Below are positions 40,013-49,349 of a DNA stretch of 64,000 nt, piece after piece. The notes beneath the pieces are model-generated. The model searched no databases, had not been told where the DNA came from, and saw only the letters and a program-made list of their open reading frames with translations. The translations under genes were made by a program, and so were the position numbers. The stretch's first letter is position 1. Each line of letters starts with the position of its first letter. Source of the stretch: Flavobacterium algicola (lineage in GTDB: Bacteria > Bacteroidota > Bacteroidia > Flavobacteriales > Flavobacteriaceae); the NCBI RefSeq assembly GCF_022399565.1, contig NZ_JAJTUT010000003.1:682001-746000 (forward strand), given 5' to 3'.

Positions 40013-41284
40013 ATGAAAACAATCTTTAAAAATCTTAGCGTTGCTCTTATATTAGGAATAGTTGTAATGAGTGCTGGAGGCTGCGAAAGCGCTAATAGTA
40101 ATGTGGATACTAGTGTAGATGCTGGAGCATCTTCAGGTGAAATCTCAGGAGTTTGGGAAAAAGGAACTACACACAATATTACGGGTGATGTGATCATTCC
40201 AGAAGGAAAATCGCTAACCATTGAAGAAGGAGTTACCGTAATTATGGATCCTTTGGCAAAAACCGAATTTATTGTAAAAGGGAATCTATACTCGTTAGGA
40301 ACAGTCGATAATCCTGTAAAATTTACAATACAAGAAATAGACAGAACAGAAGAGAATAAATTTGGTAAAAAATGGGGTGGAATTTTAGCCGCTAAAACTT
40401 GTGCCGAACTCATTTTGGATCACACTATTTTAGAATATGGAGGAAGTACAACTTCAGACGCCTCTTCGTCGGTAAAATTAGGATTATACAAGGCTGTAGC
40501 TGGCGAAAATTTACCTGCTTTATGGTTTTCTAACGTAAATGGAAAGCTGGTCGTAACCAACTCTATTATTAGAAATTTTCAGGAAGACTGTACATATATT
40601 GAAGGAGGAAATATTATTTTTTCAAATAATATGTTCTATACTACTGGAGTTTCGGGTGGTGAAGCGATGAATTTCAAATCAGGTTGTTTAGTTGACGCAG
40701 CTTATAATCTGGTCTATAGTGCTAATACAAATGCGTTTAAATTATCTAATGCAGGTGTTAGAACTCCACAAGCCGATATTGTGGCTTACAATAATACATT
40801 TGTTAACACAGGATGGCGTAGACCAACTGCTAAAGGGGGATCTGTTTGGGTCGAAAATGCTGTAATAGCACACATACATAATAATTTATTTGCCAATACC
40901 CGCTTTGGTATTAAGAGAGATACGAAACTCTTAGAAGATGCTCGCTCTTCTTATAGTCATAATTATTATTATGGATATGATCAGACAACAGTAAATCAAT
41001 TTCAACCCTCTACCGATGTTATTGGCGGAACAAGCGAGATAAGAGGTACAACTGCTGGCCAAAATGACCCAAGTTTTGTTAATTACCCACTTAACAATCC
41101 TGTAAGTAGCTCTGATTTTAATACCTCTTGGGATTTTCATTTAAAATCAAATTCTACTGCACTTGGTAAAGGAACAACCACATTTACGAGACATTTCAAT
41201 GATCCCATTACTTTTAGTAATGGGTTGGCATATTCGTCACCAGCTCCAAGTACTTTTATAGGTGCTTATGACGTAATCAAATAA
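40013..41284 (+). CDS. Putative surface lipoprotein with right-handed beta-helix-like repeats
   Basis: 423 residues. A signal peptide ends in a lipobox (MSAGGCES, cysteine about residue 24), followed by a short flexible linker. The body has repeated short strands with N and G turns (TGDVIIPEGKSLTIEEGVTV, LDHTILEYGG, VTNSIIRNFQED, AYNNTFVNTGWR, HIHNNLFAN), the pattern of pectate-lyase-like parallel beta-helix proteins. It may be the ligand-binding or degrading partner of the TonB receptor encoded just upstream. I see no clear catalytic signature. Confidence 0.72.
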   Translation: MKTIFKNLSVALILGIVVMSAGGCESANSNVDTSVDAGASSGEISGVWEKGTTHNITGDVIIPEGKSLTIEEGVTVIMDPLAKTEFIVKGNLYSLGTVDNPVKFTIQEIDRTEENKFGKKWGGILAAKTCAELILDHTILEYGGSTTSDASSSVKLGLYKAVAGENLPALWFSNVNGKLVVTNSIIRNFQEDCTYIEGGNIIFSNNMFYTTGVSGGEAMNFKSGCLVDAAYNLVYSANTNAFKLSNAGVRTPQADIVAYNNTFVNTGWRRPTAKGGSVWVENAVIAHIHNNLFANTRFGIKRDTKLLEDARSSYSHNYYYGYDQTTVNQFQPSTDVIGGTSEIRGTTAGQNDPSFVNYPLNNPVSSSDFNTSWDFHLKSNSTALGKGTTTFTRHFNDPITFSNGLAYSSPAPSTFIGAYDVIK

Positions 41285-41353
41285 AAACAATTTAATTCTC
41301 ATTATAAAGTGATTAAAAAAATTATTTCTAACTATAGGCTTCTTTATATTTTC

Positions 41354-41466
41354 ACTATATAAAATATAAAGTACAACGCAAGCAAATGGATCGTTTGATC
41401 AAACTGAATGACAAGATTGTAAAAGCAAACGAGGAAAAACGCATGAGCAGCAGAGATATTAATTAG
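41354..41466 (+). pseudogene. 5'-truncated copy of the small membrane protein gene
   Basis: The last 37 codons and stop of the 64-residue protein encoded at 25991-26185 are repeated here in an intact frame, with one synonymous change. The membrane helix and start codon are missing, and an in-frame TAG lies about 17 bases upstream of the repeat. The fragment therefore cannot encode the full protein. Confidence 0.85.
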
Positions 41467-41532
41467 AAATAATTATATAATTGCATTCAAGAGTTAGGTT
41501 TACACAGCTAGTCTGGTAGTTAGATTTATAAT

Positions 41533-41574
41533 AAAAAGAGCAGCAGTAAACATTTGTTTATTGCTGCTCTTTTT
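41533..41574. terminator. Bidirectional terminator (copy 2)
   Basis: Same hairpin as at 26252-26293 with one A-to-G change that leaves a G-U pair. It lies between two converging genes and can end transcription of both the beta-helix lipoprotein gene (+) and the MBL/YHYH gene (-). Confidence 0.85.
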
Positions 41575-41604
41575 ATTTTATCTAGACTGTTTTGGAACAA
41601 TTCC

Positions 41605-43650
41605 TTATCTTCTACCTTTGCTCATTTCATCCGCAGAGATGTAACCATCTTTGTTACTATCTCTTTTTTCAAAATTTTCCTTCAGATTGCCTTTAGCTTC
41701 CGATTTTGAGATTTTGCCATCCTTATCAGTATCCATTTTTTCAAGTATCGATGAATAATTTGGCGGTGTGGTAGTAGAATTTGCTGGTTCTGCTTTCTTT
41801 GCTTGTGGTTGCTGTGGTTGTTTTTTTCCTCCTCCGATTTTAAAATCATCGCTTGGTGTTCCCACAAAGCATCTGCTGGCCGAAGGAAATTCATCAGAAA
41901 CAACATAGTAATAAGTTCCATTTGGGAATTCAGGAGTGACACCTGTTCTTCCGTTACAAGCATCTAAATCGCCGAAGTTGTTCTGATACTCGTAATCGCG
42001 CACGTACTTACCAGAATAGCTACCATTCGGCGCCGTAATTCCATCTCCTGGTCGCTCTCCCTTTTTCAATGTGTAGCTTGATTTTAATTGAACCACACCA
42101 CTCTTTGGATTCATTGGGTCTTTGTAGCCCATTTTGTAGTACATTGGGAATCCGTCTGCAGCCCAACCTACCAAAGTCATTTTATTTTTATCGAAATCGG
42201 CGACTAATCCCGTTGGTGTTCCGTGATAATGATACTCACCGTTGGGTTGTACGTGTGCATTGTTGTAATCTTCTCCTAAGTTTACTTCGTCACTCAATGG
42301 TTCCAAGGTCCATTCATAATTGGGCTGATTGGTTTTGGTGTTTTTAAAAAATTCGTTAGCAGAAGGTTCGAACTTTACCCCATTTATAGCAACACCAAAG
42401 ACATAATTTGGTTTTCCGCTATCAATTCCTTGATCGTACACAAAGGTTTTGTCTGCCGCCAATTCTGGAGTTAAATCAATGGCATATACTTTATCCTGCT
42501 CTGAAATTTTATTTGGGTTTCCTTTTGTTGGAAATTGTCCAACGGTGTGATTCGGTATTGCATTTGACTTAATAATACGTAAATCATTTTTTTTGTCTTC
42601 CGTTATAGAAACTTTGTTTTGAAGAGCTAGTTTTGCTTTACTAGAATTCGAAATTTCAGGAAGATTTTCATTATTGTGAGAATGCGTTACCCCATCATGG
42701 CTATGTTCTTGTTTAGTAGTTTGAAGTGGTAAAACCATTAAGTCTTTAGCATACAAAATAGTACCAATGTAGTTTTCTCTTAATCCAGCAGTTGTTGCTT
42801 CTTCGTCGATATTAGTAAAATTAAAATGAGTCAAGACTAAATTTTTTACATTTGCTTCTTTAGCCATTAATGAACTTTCGGACAAATTAACGTGTGCTTT
42901 TTCAGGAGTCTGATTTTTACCTTTTTGGGAGCCTGCGTTACCTTTATTTTTGGATGCATTTCTGTTTTTGCCCAACTCAATGGTTCCACCGGAGTCCATT
43001 ATTAAATAATCTGCACCTTGAGCCAAAATAGGTAATGATTTAGAATAGGTCAAATCTCCAGAAACTACGATTGACTGTCCTTCAACTTCAAAGCGATATG
43101 CTAAGGTAGCGATGGCATGATTTACAGCTGCATAAGTAATTTTGATTTTTCCAATGTAAAAGGGAGTGTTTCCCGTTAAGTTGTTTACAGTATAGTTTGA
43201 TTGGATAGTTTTTAAACTTCTTCCCGATTTTGATAGTCTGTAGTCAATATCTTCTTGATAGCTTTCTAGAATATTCTCTGTTATTAAGGTAGTTTGCTTT
43301 GGCCCTGCAATCGTAAATTTATTCCCGCCAAGGAGCGACTGAATAAAAATTGGAGCGAACTCTTCGTTGTGATCCAAATGATGGTGTGTAAATAGTAAAC
43401 CATCAATATCTTTAATCTTAGTATGATTTTTATCTAAATTGGTTTGTGTGCCATTTCCCATATCGACCAGTATTTGAGTGTCTTGGTACGAAATCAATAC
43501 AGAAGGCCCTGATCGATCCGCATTCAGTTTTGGCGATCCCGATCCGATTATGGTCGCAGTTAAATGATCATTATCCTCCTGGGCAAGTCCGTTTGTTGTG
43601 AATCCTGCAACTGTTATAAGTGCTAGGGTTAACTTTAATATATTTTTCAT
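41605..43650 (-). CDS. Secreted fusion protein: metallo-beta-lactamase fold, YHYH domain, two EF-hands
   Basis: 681 residues. Signal peptide (about residues 1-23, ending GLAQ). Residues about 30-310 form a metallo-beta-lactamase fold hydrolase of the RNase Z/arylsulfatase type, with H89-x-H91-x-D93-H94 in FTHHHLDH, then AAVNHAIATLAYRF, VVSGDLTYS and VLTHF. A His-rich linker follows (EHSHDGVTHSHN). Residues about 385-615 are a YHYH domain (GEYHYHGTPTG, VGWAADGFPMYY, LDACNGRTGVTP, YYYVVSDEFP). The C-terminus has two EF-hand loops at 640-651 (DTDKDGKISKSE) and 664-675 (DSNKDGYISADE). The substrate is unknown. It is transcribed towards the shared terminator. Confidence 0.85.
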   Translation of the reverse strand: MKNILKLTLALITVAGFTTNGLAQEDNDHLTATIIGSGSPKLNADRSGPSVLISYQDTQILVDMGNGTQTNLDKNHTKIKDIDGLLFTHHHLDHNEEFAPIFIQSLLGGNKFTIAGPKQTTLITENILESYQEDIDYRLSKSGRSLKTIQSNYTVNNLTGNTPFYIGKIKITYAAVNHAIATLAYRFEVEGQSIVVSGDLTYSKSLPILAQGADYLIMDSGGTIELGKNRNASKNKGNAGSQKGKNQTPEKAHVNLSESSLMAKEANVKNLVLTHFNFTNIDEEATTAGLRENYIGTILYAKDLMVLPLQTTKQEHSHDGVTHSHNNENLPEISNSSKAKLALQNKVSITEDKKNDLRIIKSNAIPNHTVGQFPTKGNPNKISEQDKVYAIDLTPELAADKTFVYDQGIDSGKPNYVFGVAINGVKFEPSANEFFKNTKTNQPNYEWTLEPLSDEVNLGEDYNNAHVQPNGEYHYHGTPTGLVADFDKNKMTLVGWAADGFPMYYKMGYKDPMNPKSGVVQLKSSYTLKKGERPGDGITAPNGSYSGKYVRDYEYQNNFGDLDACNGRTGVTPEFPNGTYYYVVSDEFPSASRCFVGTPSDDFKIGGGKKQPQQPQAKKAEPANSTTTPPNYSSILEKMDTDKDGKISKSEAKGNLKENFEKRDSNKDGYISADEMSKGRR

Positions 43651-44668
43651 ACTGTTCTGTTAGCTTATTGAAGTAGTTCTTTGACTGCTGAATCCTATCA
43701 AGGTTTAATCAACGAGTCGAGCAACTTTTTATAAATGTACAGTTATCTCTAGTACTTTCAAATTATAATGATTAGATTTTAATCTGATTTCAGGCTGGTG
43801 TCGTCTTGGGTTCACTATTCTTTGATAGATTTTTATCGAAATGTAATTCCATTATTAATTTTATAAATTCAACTTCTCTAGCCCTGACTGAAATGGAATT
43901 CCTTATGCAAGAGGCTGCTGGTTTTCTAGGTATAAAAGAGCGACTAAAAGAAGCTCCTTTTATACCATAGAAAAGCAAAGTCTATAAATAAGAATGTAAT
44001 AAAAGGCAGGAATAGCTTCTAAAAAAGATCTGTCATTATATAAAAATTTAAGAAGTTCAATACTCCCGTGTATGCAAATCTTACTTTCGAAATAAACAAG
44101 AAAAGGGACGATTGTGTTCATCATAAGTTCGAGTTCTATAATTACTTCCAAAATAGTATCTGGTAAAATCTAATATATCGCTCTATAAATTGCATGTCTG
44201 TTTTGTGATTTGATATCTTGAAAATAAGAAAAAGTTGCATTTTCAAACAATAATATATATTTTGAAAGAATAGAGGTGCTAATTTTTAATTTAATAGCTT
44301 TTCAGCACTCTATTTTGTATTTAAACGTGTTTTTAAGAATAAATTAGGATTTTATTTTAAAGTATTTGTGATTAGGGCGTCTGAGTGAATATTTTTTCAT
44401 AACTTAACATGTCTAAAATAATTATCGATTTAAAGTGCTGATTTTCAATATTAAAAAGAGTAATTATTGTAGCGAAGTTGTATAAACTAGGGATGCTTTT
44501 ACTATTTTATACGTTTTTAATGTATTTATGATTTATAATAATTATAGAGTTTAAAAGTAGCTCGCTAAAGTATTTATAGCTACAATAGAATTAGGACTAT
44601 CACAAATTTATGGTGGTGTCGCTCCAGCTAGGTTTCGAATAAATAAAGGAATGTGTAAACTGACTATT
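43651..44668. other. 1-kb gene-less AT-rich stretch
   Basis: About 1 kb between divergent genes. It must hold the promoters of both, but no exact TAnnTTTG box is obvious. A short open frame on the + strand (about 43787-43970, ending in QEAAGFLGIKERLKEAPFIP) has no start codon of its own except one 25 codons from its end. It may be the remnant of a decayed gene. Nothing else is recognised. Confidence 0.4.
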
Positions 44669-44869
44669 ATGAAACTTCTTAAACTGTTTTCATTAATTCT
44701 CTTCATTAATTTAAATATTGATGCTGTTTACGCTGGGCCCACGCTTCCGCCTCCGGTGGGTAACCCGCCCAAAGCATTACCTATTGATGCAGAGCTGCCT
44801 TGGCTATTTGGATGTGGAATTCTACTGGGAGTATTTTTTATGTATAAAACAAAAGCTGAAAAAAATTAG
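44669..44869 (+). CDS. Small secreted/membrane protein with PID-CTERM-like tail
   Basis: 66 residues from the ATG at 44669. An upstream in-frame ATG at 44651 would add six residues that do not suit a signal peptide. N-terminal signal peptide ending near VYAG, a short proline-rich mature part (PTLPPPVGNPP), then LPIDAELPWLFGCGILLGVFF and a basic end (YKTKAEKN). Such a P-I-D motif, hydrophobic helix and basic tail match the PID-CTERM type small proteins common in flavobacteria. It lies just upstream of a T9SS cargo gene. Confidence 0.7.
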   Translation: MKLLKLFSLILFINLNIDAVYAGPTLPPPVGNPPKALPIDAELPWLFGCGILLGVFFMYKTKAEKN

Positions 44870-44894
44870 TATAAAAGATGTAAAATATTTCGAA

Positions 44895-46694
44895 ATGAAA
44901 AGAGCAATATTTATAATTATTCTGCTTGCAACAACGAAGTGCTTGTCGCAAATTTACTTTAGTCCCAACGCGTCTATGTATGTGAAAGACGAAGTCATCT
45001 TTGTCAATCAGTATGTAAATCTAGATAGTAATTCTAATTTTTATTTAAGAAATAATGCTCAGTTGGTACAAGGAAGTACGGGATCTTCTTCTAATACTGG
45101 TATAGGCAAATTGTCTGTTTATCAAGAGGGAAATTCTGATAACTTTGATTATAATTATTGGTGTTCACCTGTAGGTTTACCTGCCCTGAGTGTAGGGAAC
45201 GGAAACTTTGGAATCACACTTTTAAATCAGCCTACTAGTGCAATAGCTTCTTCACCAGCAGTGGCATTGGCTTCAATTATTGATGATGGGTTCTCTAATC
45301 CTCTTTCTATCGCTACAAGATGGATTTATAAGTTGAGTAGCGACCAAGGTTACTCAGGATGGAATTTTGTTGGAGACGCTAACTCTATTATTACAGGCGA
45401 AGGTTTTACTATGAAGGGAACTAGCGGAACAGATCTCATCGATCCTGAAGGGAACGGAATACCGAACAATTCTGGAAGTGCACAACGTTACGATTTTAGA
45501 GGCAAGCCTAATGATGGTACTATTACATTAAATATAGATGCTAACAGTGTTTTATTGACAGGAAATCCTTATCCCTCAGCATTGCATCTTAATGCTTTTC
45601 TGCTAGATGCTGACAATAATTTAACTGGAGGTGTTGCTTATTTCTGGGAGCAAGATAGAACGGCAGATTCCCATTACTTAGAGGACTATCGTGGGGGATA
45701 TGGAGCATATTCTCCGGTAAATTTAGCGTCGAATGGAGTATATGTTCCTGCAACTTTCGATTCCTATAATTCTGATGGTTCATTAAATATGGTTGGCTTG
45801 TCTTCTGGACTTATTATAGAAAGGAAATATACACCTATTGGTCAGGGATTTATTGTTACTTCTTTGACAACGGGAACGGTAAAATTTAAAAATTCACATC
45901 GTAGCTATTACAAAGAATATGGCTCATTATCACAGTTTCAAAAGCAGGTCAAAGCCATATCCAAAACCAGTAAGAGCAGCAGTTCGCTACAAGAATCAAC
46001 TGAGGTATCGCATATTAAAATTAATGCAATCATTAATAATCAGGTTACAAGACAGCTTGCTCTCGTTTTTAGTCCAGAGGCTACCGACGGAATTGATTTT
46101 GGAATTGATGCTCCCAACTACAATTTAAAAGTACCAAATGATGTACATTTTTATATAGGAAACGAAAACTACGTTATTGAAGGAATCAATTTTGATGTTG
46201 CAAAGTCTGTACCTCTTATCATTACAGCGGACGCGCCAGCAAGCTTTAATTTTTATATACCCGAGGTGGTTAATTTTGATACAAACCAACAAATTTATTT
46301 ATATGATGCAGTAGAAAAATCATATCATAATATAAAAAATGGCAATTACCAATTAAATCTGGATGCAGGAGTTTACCAAGATCGTTTTAAAATCACCTTT
46401 GACGACCAAGCAACTTTAGGAACTGAAAATTCCATTTCTCAAGGGTTAGTCATTATACAAGATAATAAGAATAATAATTTAGTTGTGCACAACCCGCAAG
46501 AAGCCGATTTGCAGTTATTAAAAATATATGATTTATCAGGCAAAGCAGTATTAGCCAAGAAAAGCTTGGGTACAGCTACACATTATTCTTTATCTACTTC
46601 GACGCTTAATAGTGGAATGTATATGGTAAAAATAACTTCTGTGGATAATAACACAAGTACGCAAAAAATTATCATATCAAGATTTAACAATTAG
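44895..46694 (+). CDS. Secreted protein with type IX secretion C-terminal sorting domain
   Basis: About 599 residues from the ATG at 44895. The open frame extends further upstream, but that part overlaps the preceding small gene and lacks a signal peptide. The signal peptide is FIIILLATTKCLSQ. The large middle region is rich in N, G and S and shows no family I know. The last 80 residues form a type A sorting domain for the type IX secretion system (LKIYDLSGKAVL, LNSGMYMVKIT, STQKIIIS). It should be exported across the outer membrane and attached to or released from the surface. Confidence 0.82.
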   Translation: MKRAIFIIILLATTKCLSQIYFSPNASMYVKDEVIFVNQYVNLDSNSNFYLRNNAQLVQGSTGSSSNTGIGKLSVYQEGNSDNFDYNYWCSPVGLPALSVGNGNFGITLLNQPTSAIASSPAVALASIIDDGFSNPLSIATRWIYKLSSDQGYSGWNFVGDANSIITGEGFTMKGTSGTDLIDPEGNGIPNNSGSAQRYDFRGKPNDGTITLNIDANSVLLTGNPYPSALHLNAFLLDADNNLTGGVAYFWEQDRTADSHYLEDYRGGYGAYSPVNLASNGVYVPATFDSYNSDGSLNMVGLSSGLIIERKYTPIGQGFIVTSLTTGTVKFKNSHRSYYKEYGSLSQFQKQVKAISKTSKSSSSLQESTEVSHIKINAIINNQVTRQLALVFSPEATDGIDFGIDAPNYNLKVPNDVHFYIGNENYVIEGINFDVAKSVPLIITADAPASFNFYIPEVVNFDTNQQIYLYDAVEKSYHNIKNGNYQLNLDAGVYQDRFKITFDDQATLGTENSISQGLVIIQDNKNNNLVVHNPQEADLQLLKIYDLSGKAVLAKKSLGTATHYSLSTSTLNSGMYMVKITSVDNNTSTQKIIISRFNN

Positions 46695-46730
46695 CACCAA
46701 AAATATAAACGCAAACTAACAGTAGAAATC

Positions 46731-48218
46731 ATGAACATTAAAACTACTCACTTAAAATCCAAAATCTATTTCACACTATTGTTAACTTTTACCTTTTTCG
46801 CGGGTCATGCGCAGATAGGAATTGGAACAATAACTCCTAATTCGAGTTCAATTCTAGATATTACCTCTACAGATAAAGGTATGCTTGCGCCAAGGATGAC
46901 AACTGCGCAAAGAAACGCAATTTCTTCTCCGGCAGATGGACTATTGGTATACGATACTGATTTGAAATTATTTTACTATTATTTATTTTCTACCACAAAA
47001 TGGACGCCAGTGAATAGTGGGGTAACCGCTCGTGAAAATTTTAAAAGAATTAAAGCGGCAGATGACCTTTCTGTGGTTCTTGCTGCAGAGTTAGCAGCTG
47101 GAGGTGGATCGAAATACGAACTAGATCCCAGTACACTGTATGAAATAAATGGACTCATTTCTTTTAACTATCCAATTGAACTTAATAACGCTTACATTCA
47201 GGGTTTGGATACGAATGAAGATATCATTTCAAGAGCGTCTGGAAATCTTTTTGACGGAGCTACCGGGGGAAGCATTAAATCAGTAACTCTCAATGCGACG
47301 GGGGGGAAGGTATTTAATCTATCTGGTACTGCTACTCAGAATTTAATTCTCCGTGACTGTATTGTAGCAAATTCCAATACTGTGGGGTCTGTTTCAGGTT
47401 TTGGTTTGGTGTTTTGCAGCATTGTGCAATTTTCAAATAATACAAATGGAATAACCTATAATAATATTTCGCAACTTTTATTAAGTAATATGGGGTGGTT
47501 TGGAAATAATAGCGGAACATACGAAAAATTAACTGGAACTTTTTCATTAGTTGAAAAACAAGGAGGATTTAGTAAGGTTGACGCAACTTCAATAGGATTT
47601 GATGTGTCAGCCTCAGGATTGACTGTTGGGGATGGTGTTTTGGAATCTGTAGTTTTTACAGGGACAAATAGTGCAGGCTACGTAAACCCATATACGACGG
47701 GTACCTATCCAGGATATAACTTTAATAATAATTGGAATGTTAATTCACCAGGTATCCCAGAGGAGGGAGACGCTAATGCCACCGGTGGATTTGCTGTAGA
47801 TTTCGAGGTTGGAACTGGTGACGGTGTTACTTTTACAGATAATACTACCAGAAAAAAAGTAGGTTCTATGAATACCAGTACTACTTATTCCAATTTATTT
47901 CGTTTTGCCAGCAATTCTACGATAGCAAACAGACTAATTTACAAAGGGAAAAATCAACGCATATTTCAAGTTTCAGGATCTATATCTTTTCAGGTTTCCG
48001 CGGCAGGAACGTACATCATTTATATTGCTAAAAATGGTTCGGTTTTAAGCGAATATAAAGTGTATGGTAGAGGTTTAGTAGCAAATGACATCGTAGTACT
48101 TCCTCTAAATGCTTCAGTTTTATTAGCTCCTGATGATTATGTAGAAGTATATGCGCAGCGCTATTCAGTGTCTATTGGTGATATAATTGTTCCTAATATG
48201 ACATTGACTTTGAAATAA
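46731..48218 (+). CDS. Secreted surface protein of unknown function
   Basis: 495 residues. Signal peptide (IYFTLLLTFTFFAGHAQ) followed at once by IGIGTITPNSSSILDI, GMLAPRMT and ADGLLVYDTDLK. This opening is very common in flavobacterial cell-surface and tail-fibre-like proteins. The middle has beta-helix-like repeats (VFNLSGTATQNLILRDCIV), and the C-terminal part looks like a jelly-roll of the C1q/TNF-like type (FQVSGSISFQVSAAGTYIIY, DYVEVYAQR). It starts 36 bases after the T9SS cargo gene and is probably co-transcribed. No catalytic motif is visible. Confidence 0.72.
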   Translation: MNIKTTHLKSKIYFTLLLTFTFFAGHAQIGIGTITPNSSSILDITSTDKGMLAPRMTTAQRNAISSPADGLLVYDTDLKLFYYYLFSTTKWTPVNSGVTARENFKRIKAADDLSVVLAAELAAGGGSKYELDPSTLYEINGLISFNYPIELNNAYIQGLDTNEDIISRASGNLFDGATGGSIKSVTLNATGGKVFNLSGTATQNLILRDCIVANSNTVGSVSGFGLVFCSIVQFSNNTNGITYNNISQLLLSNMGWFGNNSGTYEKLTGTFSLVEKQGGFSKVDATSIGFDVSASGLTVGDGVLESVVFTGTNSAGYVNPYTTGTYPGYNFNNNWNVNSPGIPEEGDANATGGFAVDFEVGTGDGVTFTDNTTRKKVGSMNTSTTYSNLFRFASNSTIANRLIYKGKNQRIFQVSGSISFQVSAAGTYIIYIAKNGSVLSEYKVYGRGLVANDIVVLPLNASVLLAPDDYVEVYAQRYSVSIGDIIVPNMTLTLK

Positions 48219-48569
48219 TTAAATTTAACTACGTTTTAGTTTTAGAGCTGTTTCAATTTTAGCTCATTTTTAATGCTTTGTGATGACAGTATATTTGAAG
48301 TTTAAATATTCAACTGCAACGCGTTAGTGCTCAATCTATCTTAGAACTGTGACAACTTCGGTGATTTGATATACTGATTTATGTGAAATCGACTCGTGGG
48401 TGAACCGATTTTTAGTATTTTCTATTCTAAAATAAACTTCACCGTACTATTTTAGGAATTCCTTAAAATTCGAAAATTGTGATTAACTCATATTACTTGA
48501 TTTGGGAATCAAAACGTCTATGAGCTATACTGTTGTGAATGTAGTCAAGTGAATGATTAGCTTGAGATA
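48219..48569. other. Intergenic gap between converging genes
   Basis: About 350 AT-rich bases. I see no strong terminator, no tRNA fragment or attachment-site repeat and no convincing ORF. It marks the left edge of the restriction/defence operon. Confidence 0.4.
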
Positions 48570-49346
48570 TTATCTTTTATCGAAAATAGTATCCATATGA
48601 AATTCTAAAAACTCTAGTCTAGGTAAATACTTAATTGGCTCTGTAATTTTTAAGTTTTCAATTGCGCCAAAATGAGTTTGATAAAAACTAGATTTAGTTT
48701 TCTTTTTTAAACCAGTTGATAAAACGACATGATAATTTTTATTGATACCAAATAATCCTTTATCAAACGCTTTATCATAAAGAGCCGAAAGACAAATTCC
48801 ATTCTCAGGATTTAGCCTTTCATTTTCATTTACTGACCAGGGTACTATATGACTTGCTAATAATAACTCTGGGATATCAATCCCTGTTATAGCACATTTT
48901 GTACTATAATTAGCTAAAATCATTTGTCTAAATACCGATTGATTGACTCTAGCTTTGACTTCTCGTATTTTTGTTTCTCCTTTTACATCTTTTAATCCTA
49001 AAAAGAGATCGTTGTACTTTTCCTCAATCGAGATATTTTCTTTTTGTGCTAATATGATTTCACTCTGAAAAATTAACTCCTCTTGATTGTGGAAATACTC
49101 GTCCCAAATAGGTTGTACAACTTTAGTCCCACCATTCATGCCTTTAATTCCTCTTGCTTGAAGTGCAGGATCTACGCTAGCAAAGTTTACTAAACGCAAA
49201 GCAATAGAACTAGGAGTACGACCAATTAAACTAGCAAGATGAATAATGTCTTTATTTGTACTATGCATTTTCCCAAAAGGAATTTTTAAGTACAAATTAA
49301 AAGCAAGAATAAGTTCTTCTTTTGTCCAGAGGTTACGAGTTGCCAT
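48570..49346 (-). CDS. HNH endonuclease (putative restriction enzyme)
   Basis: 258 residues. The N-terminal part (LWTKEELILAFNLYLKIPFG, then LASLIGRTPSSIALRLVNFA) looks like a small helical DNA-binding module. The C-terminal part holds the HNH nuclease: CAITGIDIPELLLASHIVPW, then the asparagine/histidine-type core NPENGICLSALYDKAFDKG. This architecture is seen in HNH restriction endonucleases encoded with DNA methyltransferases. It is the last gene of the minus-strand operon and starts three bases after the receiver gene. It is the likely effector nuclease. Confidence 0.87.
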   Translation of the reverse strand: MATRNLWTKEELILAFNLYLKIPFGKMHSTNKDIIHLASLIGRTPSSIALRLVNFASVDPALQARGIKGMNGGTKVVQPIWDEYFHNQEELIFQSEIILAQKENISIEEKYNDLFLGLKDVKGETKIREVKARVNQSVFRQMILANYSTKCAITGIDIPELLLASHIVPWSVNENERLNPENGICLSALYDKAFDKGLFGINKNYHVVLSTGLKKKTKSSFYQTHFGAIENLKITEPIKYLPRLEFLEFHMDTIFDKR

Positions 49347-49349
49347 GAA

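Larger units (their letters stand above)
41354..41574 (+). repeat. 221-bp direct repeat, copy 2
   Basis: Gap-free match to 26073-26293 with about ten substitutions, most of them in the non-coding trailer. It starts abruptly after unrelated sequence and ends at the terminator T run. Together with copy 1 it brackets the whole glycan-utilisation block. Confidence 0.93.

Noticed and set aside
26294..41353. Composite transposon explanation for the 15-kb block
   Set aside because: The bracketing repeats contain no transposase or terminal inverted repeats. They are a gene end plus a terminator.
43790..44151. Two short minus-strand ORFs in the 1-kb gap
   Set aside because: They overlap each other, have no recognisable family or ribosome-binding site, and lie in AT-rich spacer DNA.
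44718..44894. Longer N-terminus for the T9SS cargo protein
   Set aside because: This part overlaps the small PID-CTERM-like gene in another frame and lacks a signal peptide. The ATG at 44895 begins a proper one.
48219..48569. Attachment-site copy of the tRNA-Ser 3' end at the far edge of the restriction operon
   Set aside because: I searched by eye for the acceptor/T-arm sequence and found no match. No integrase gene is present.
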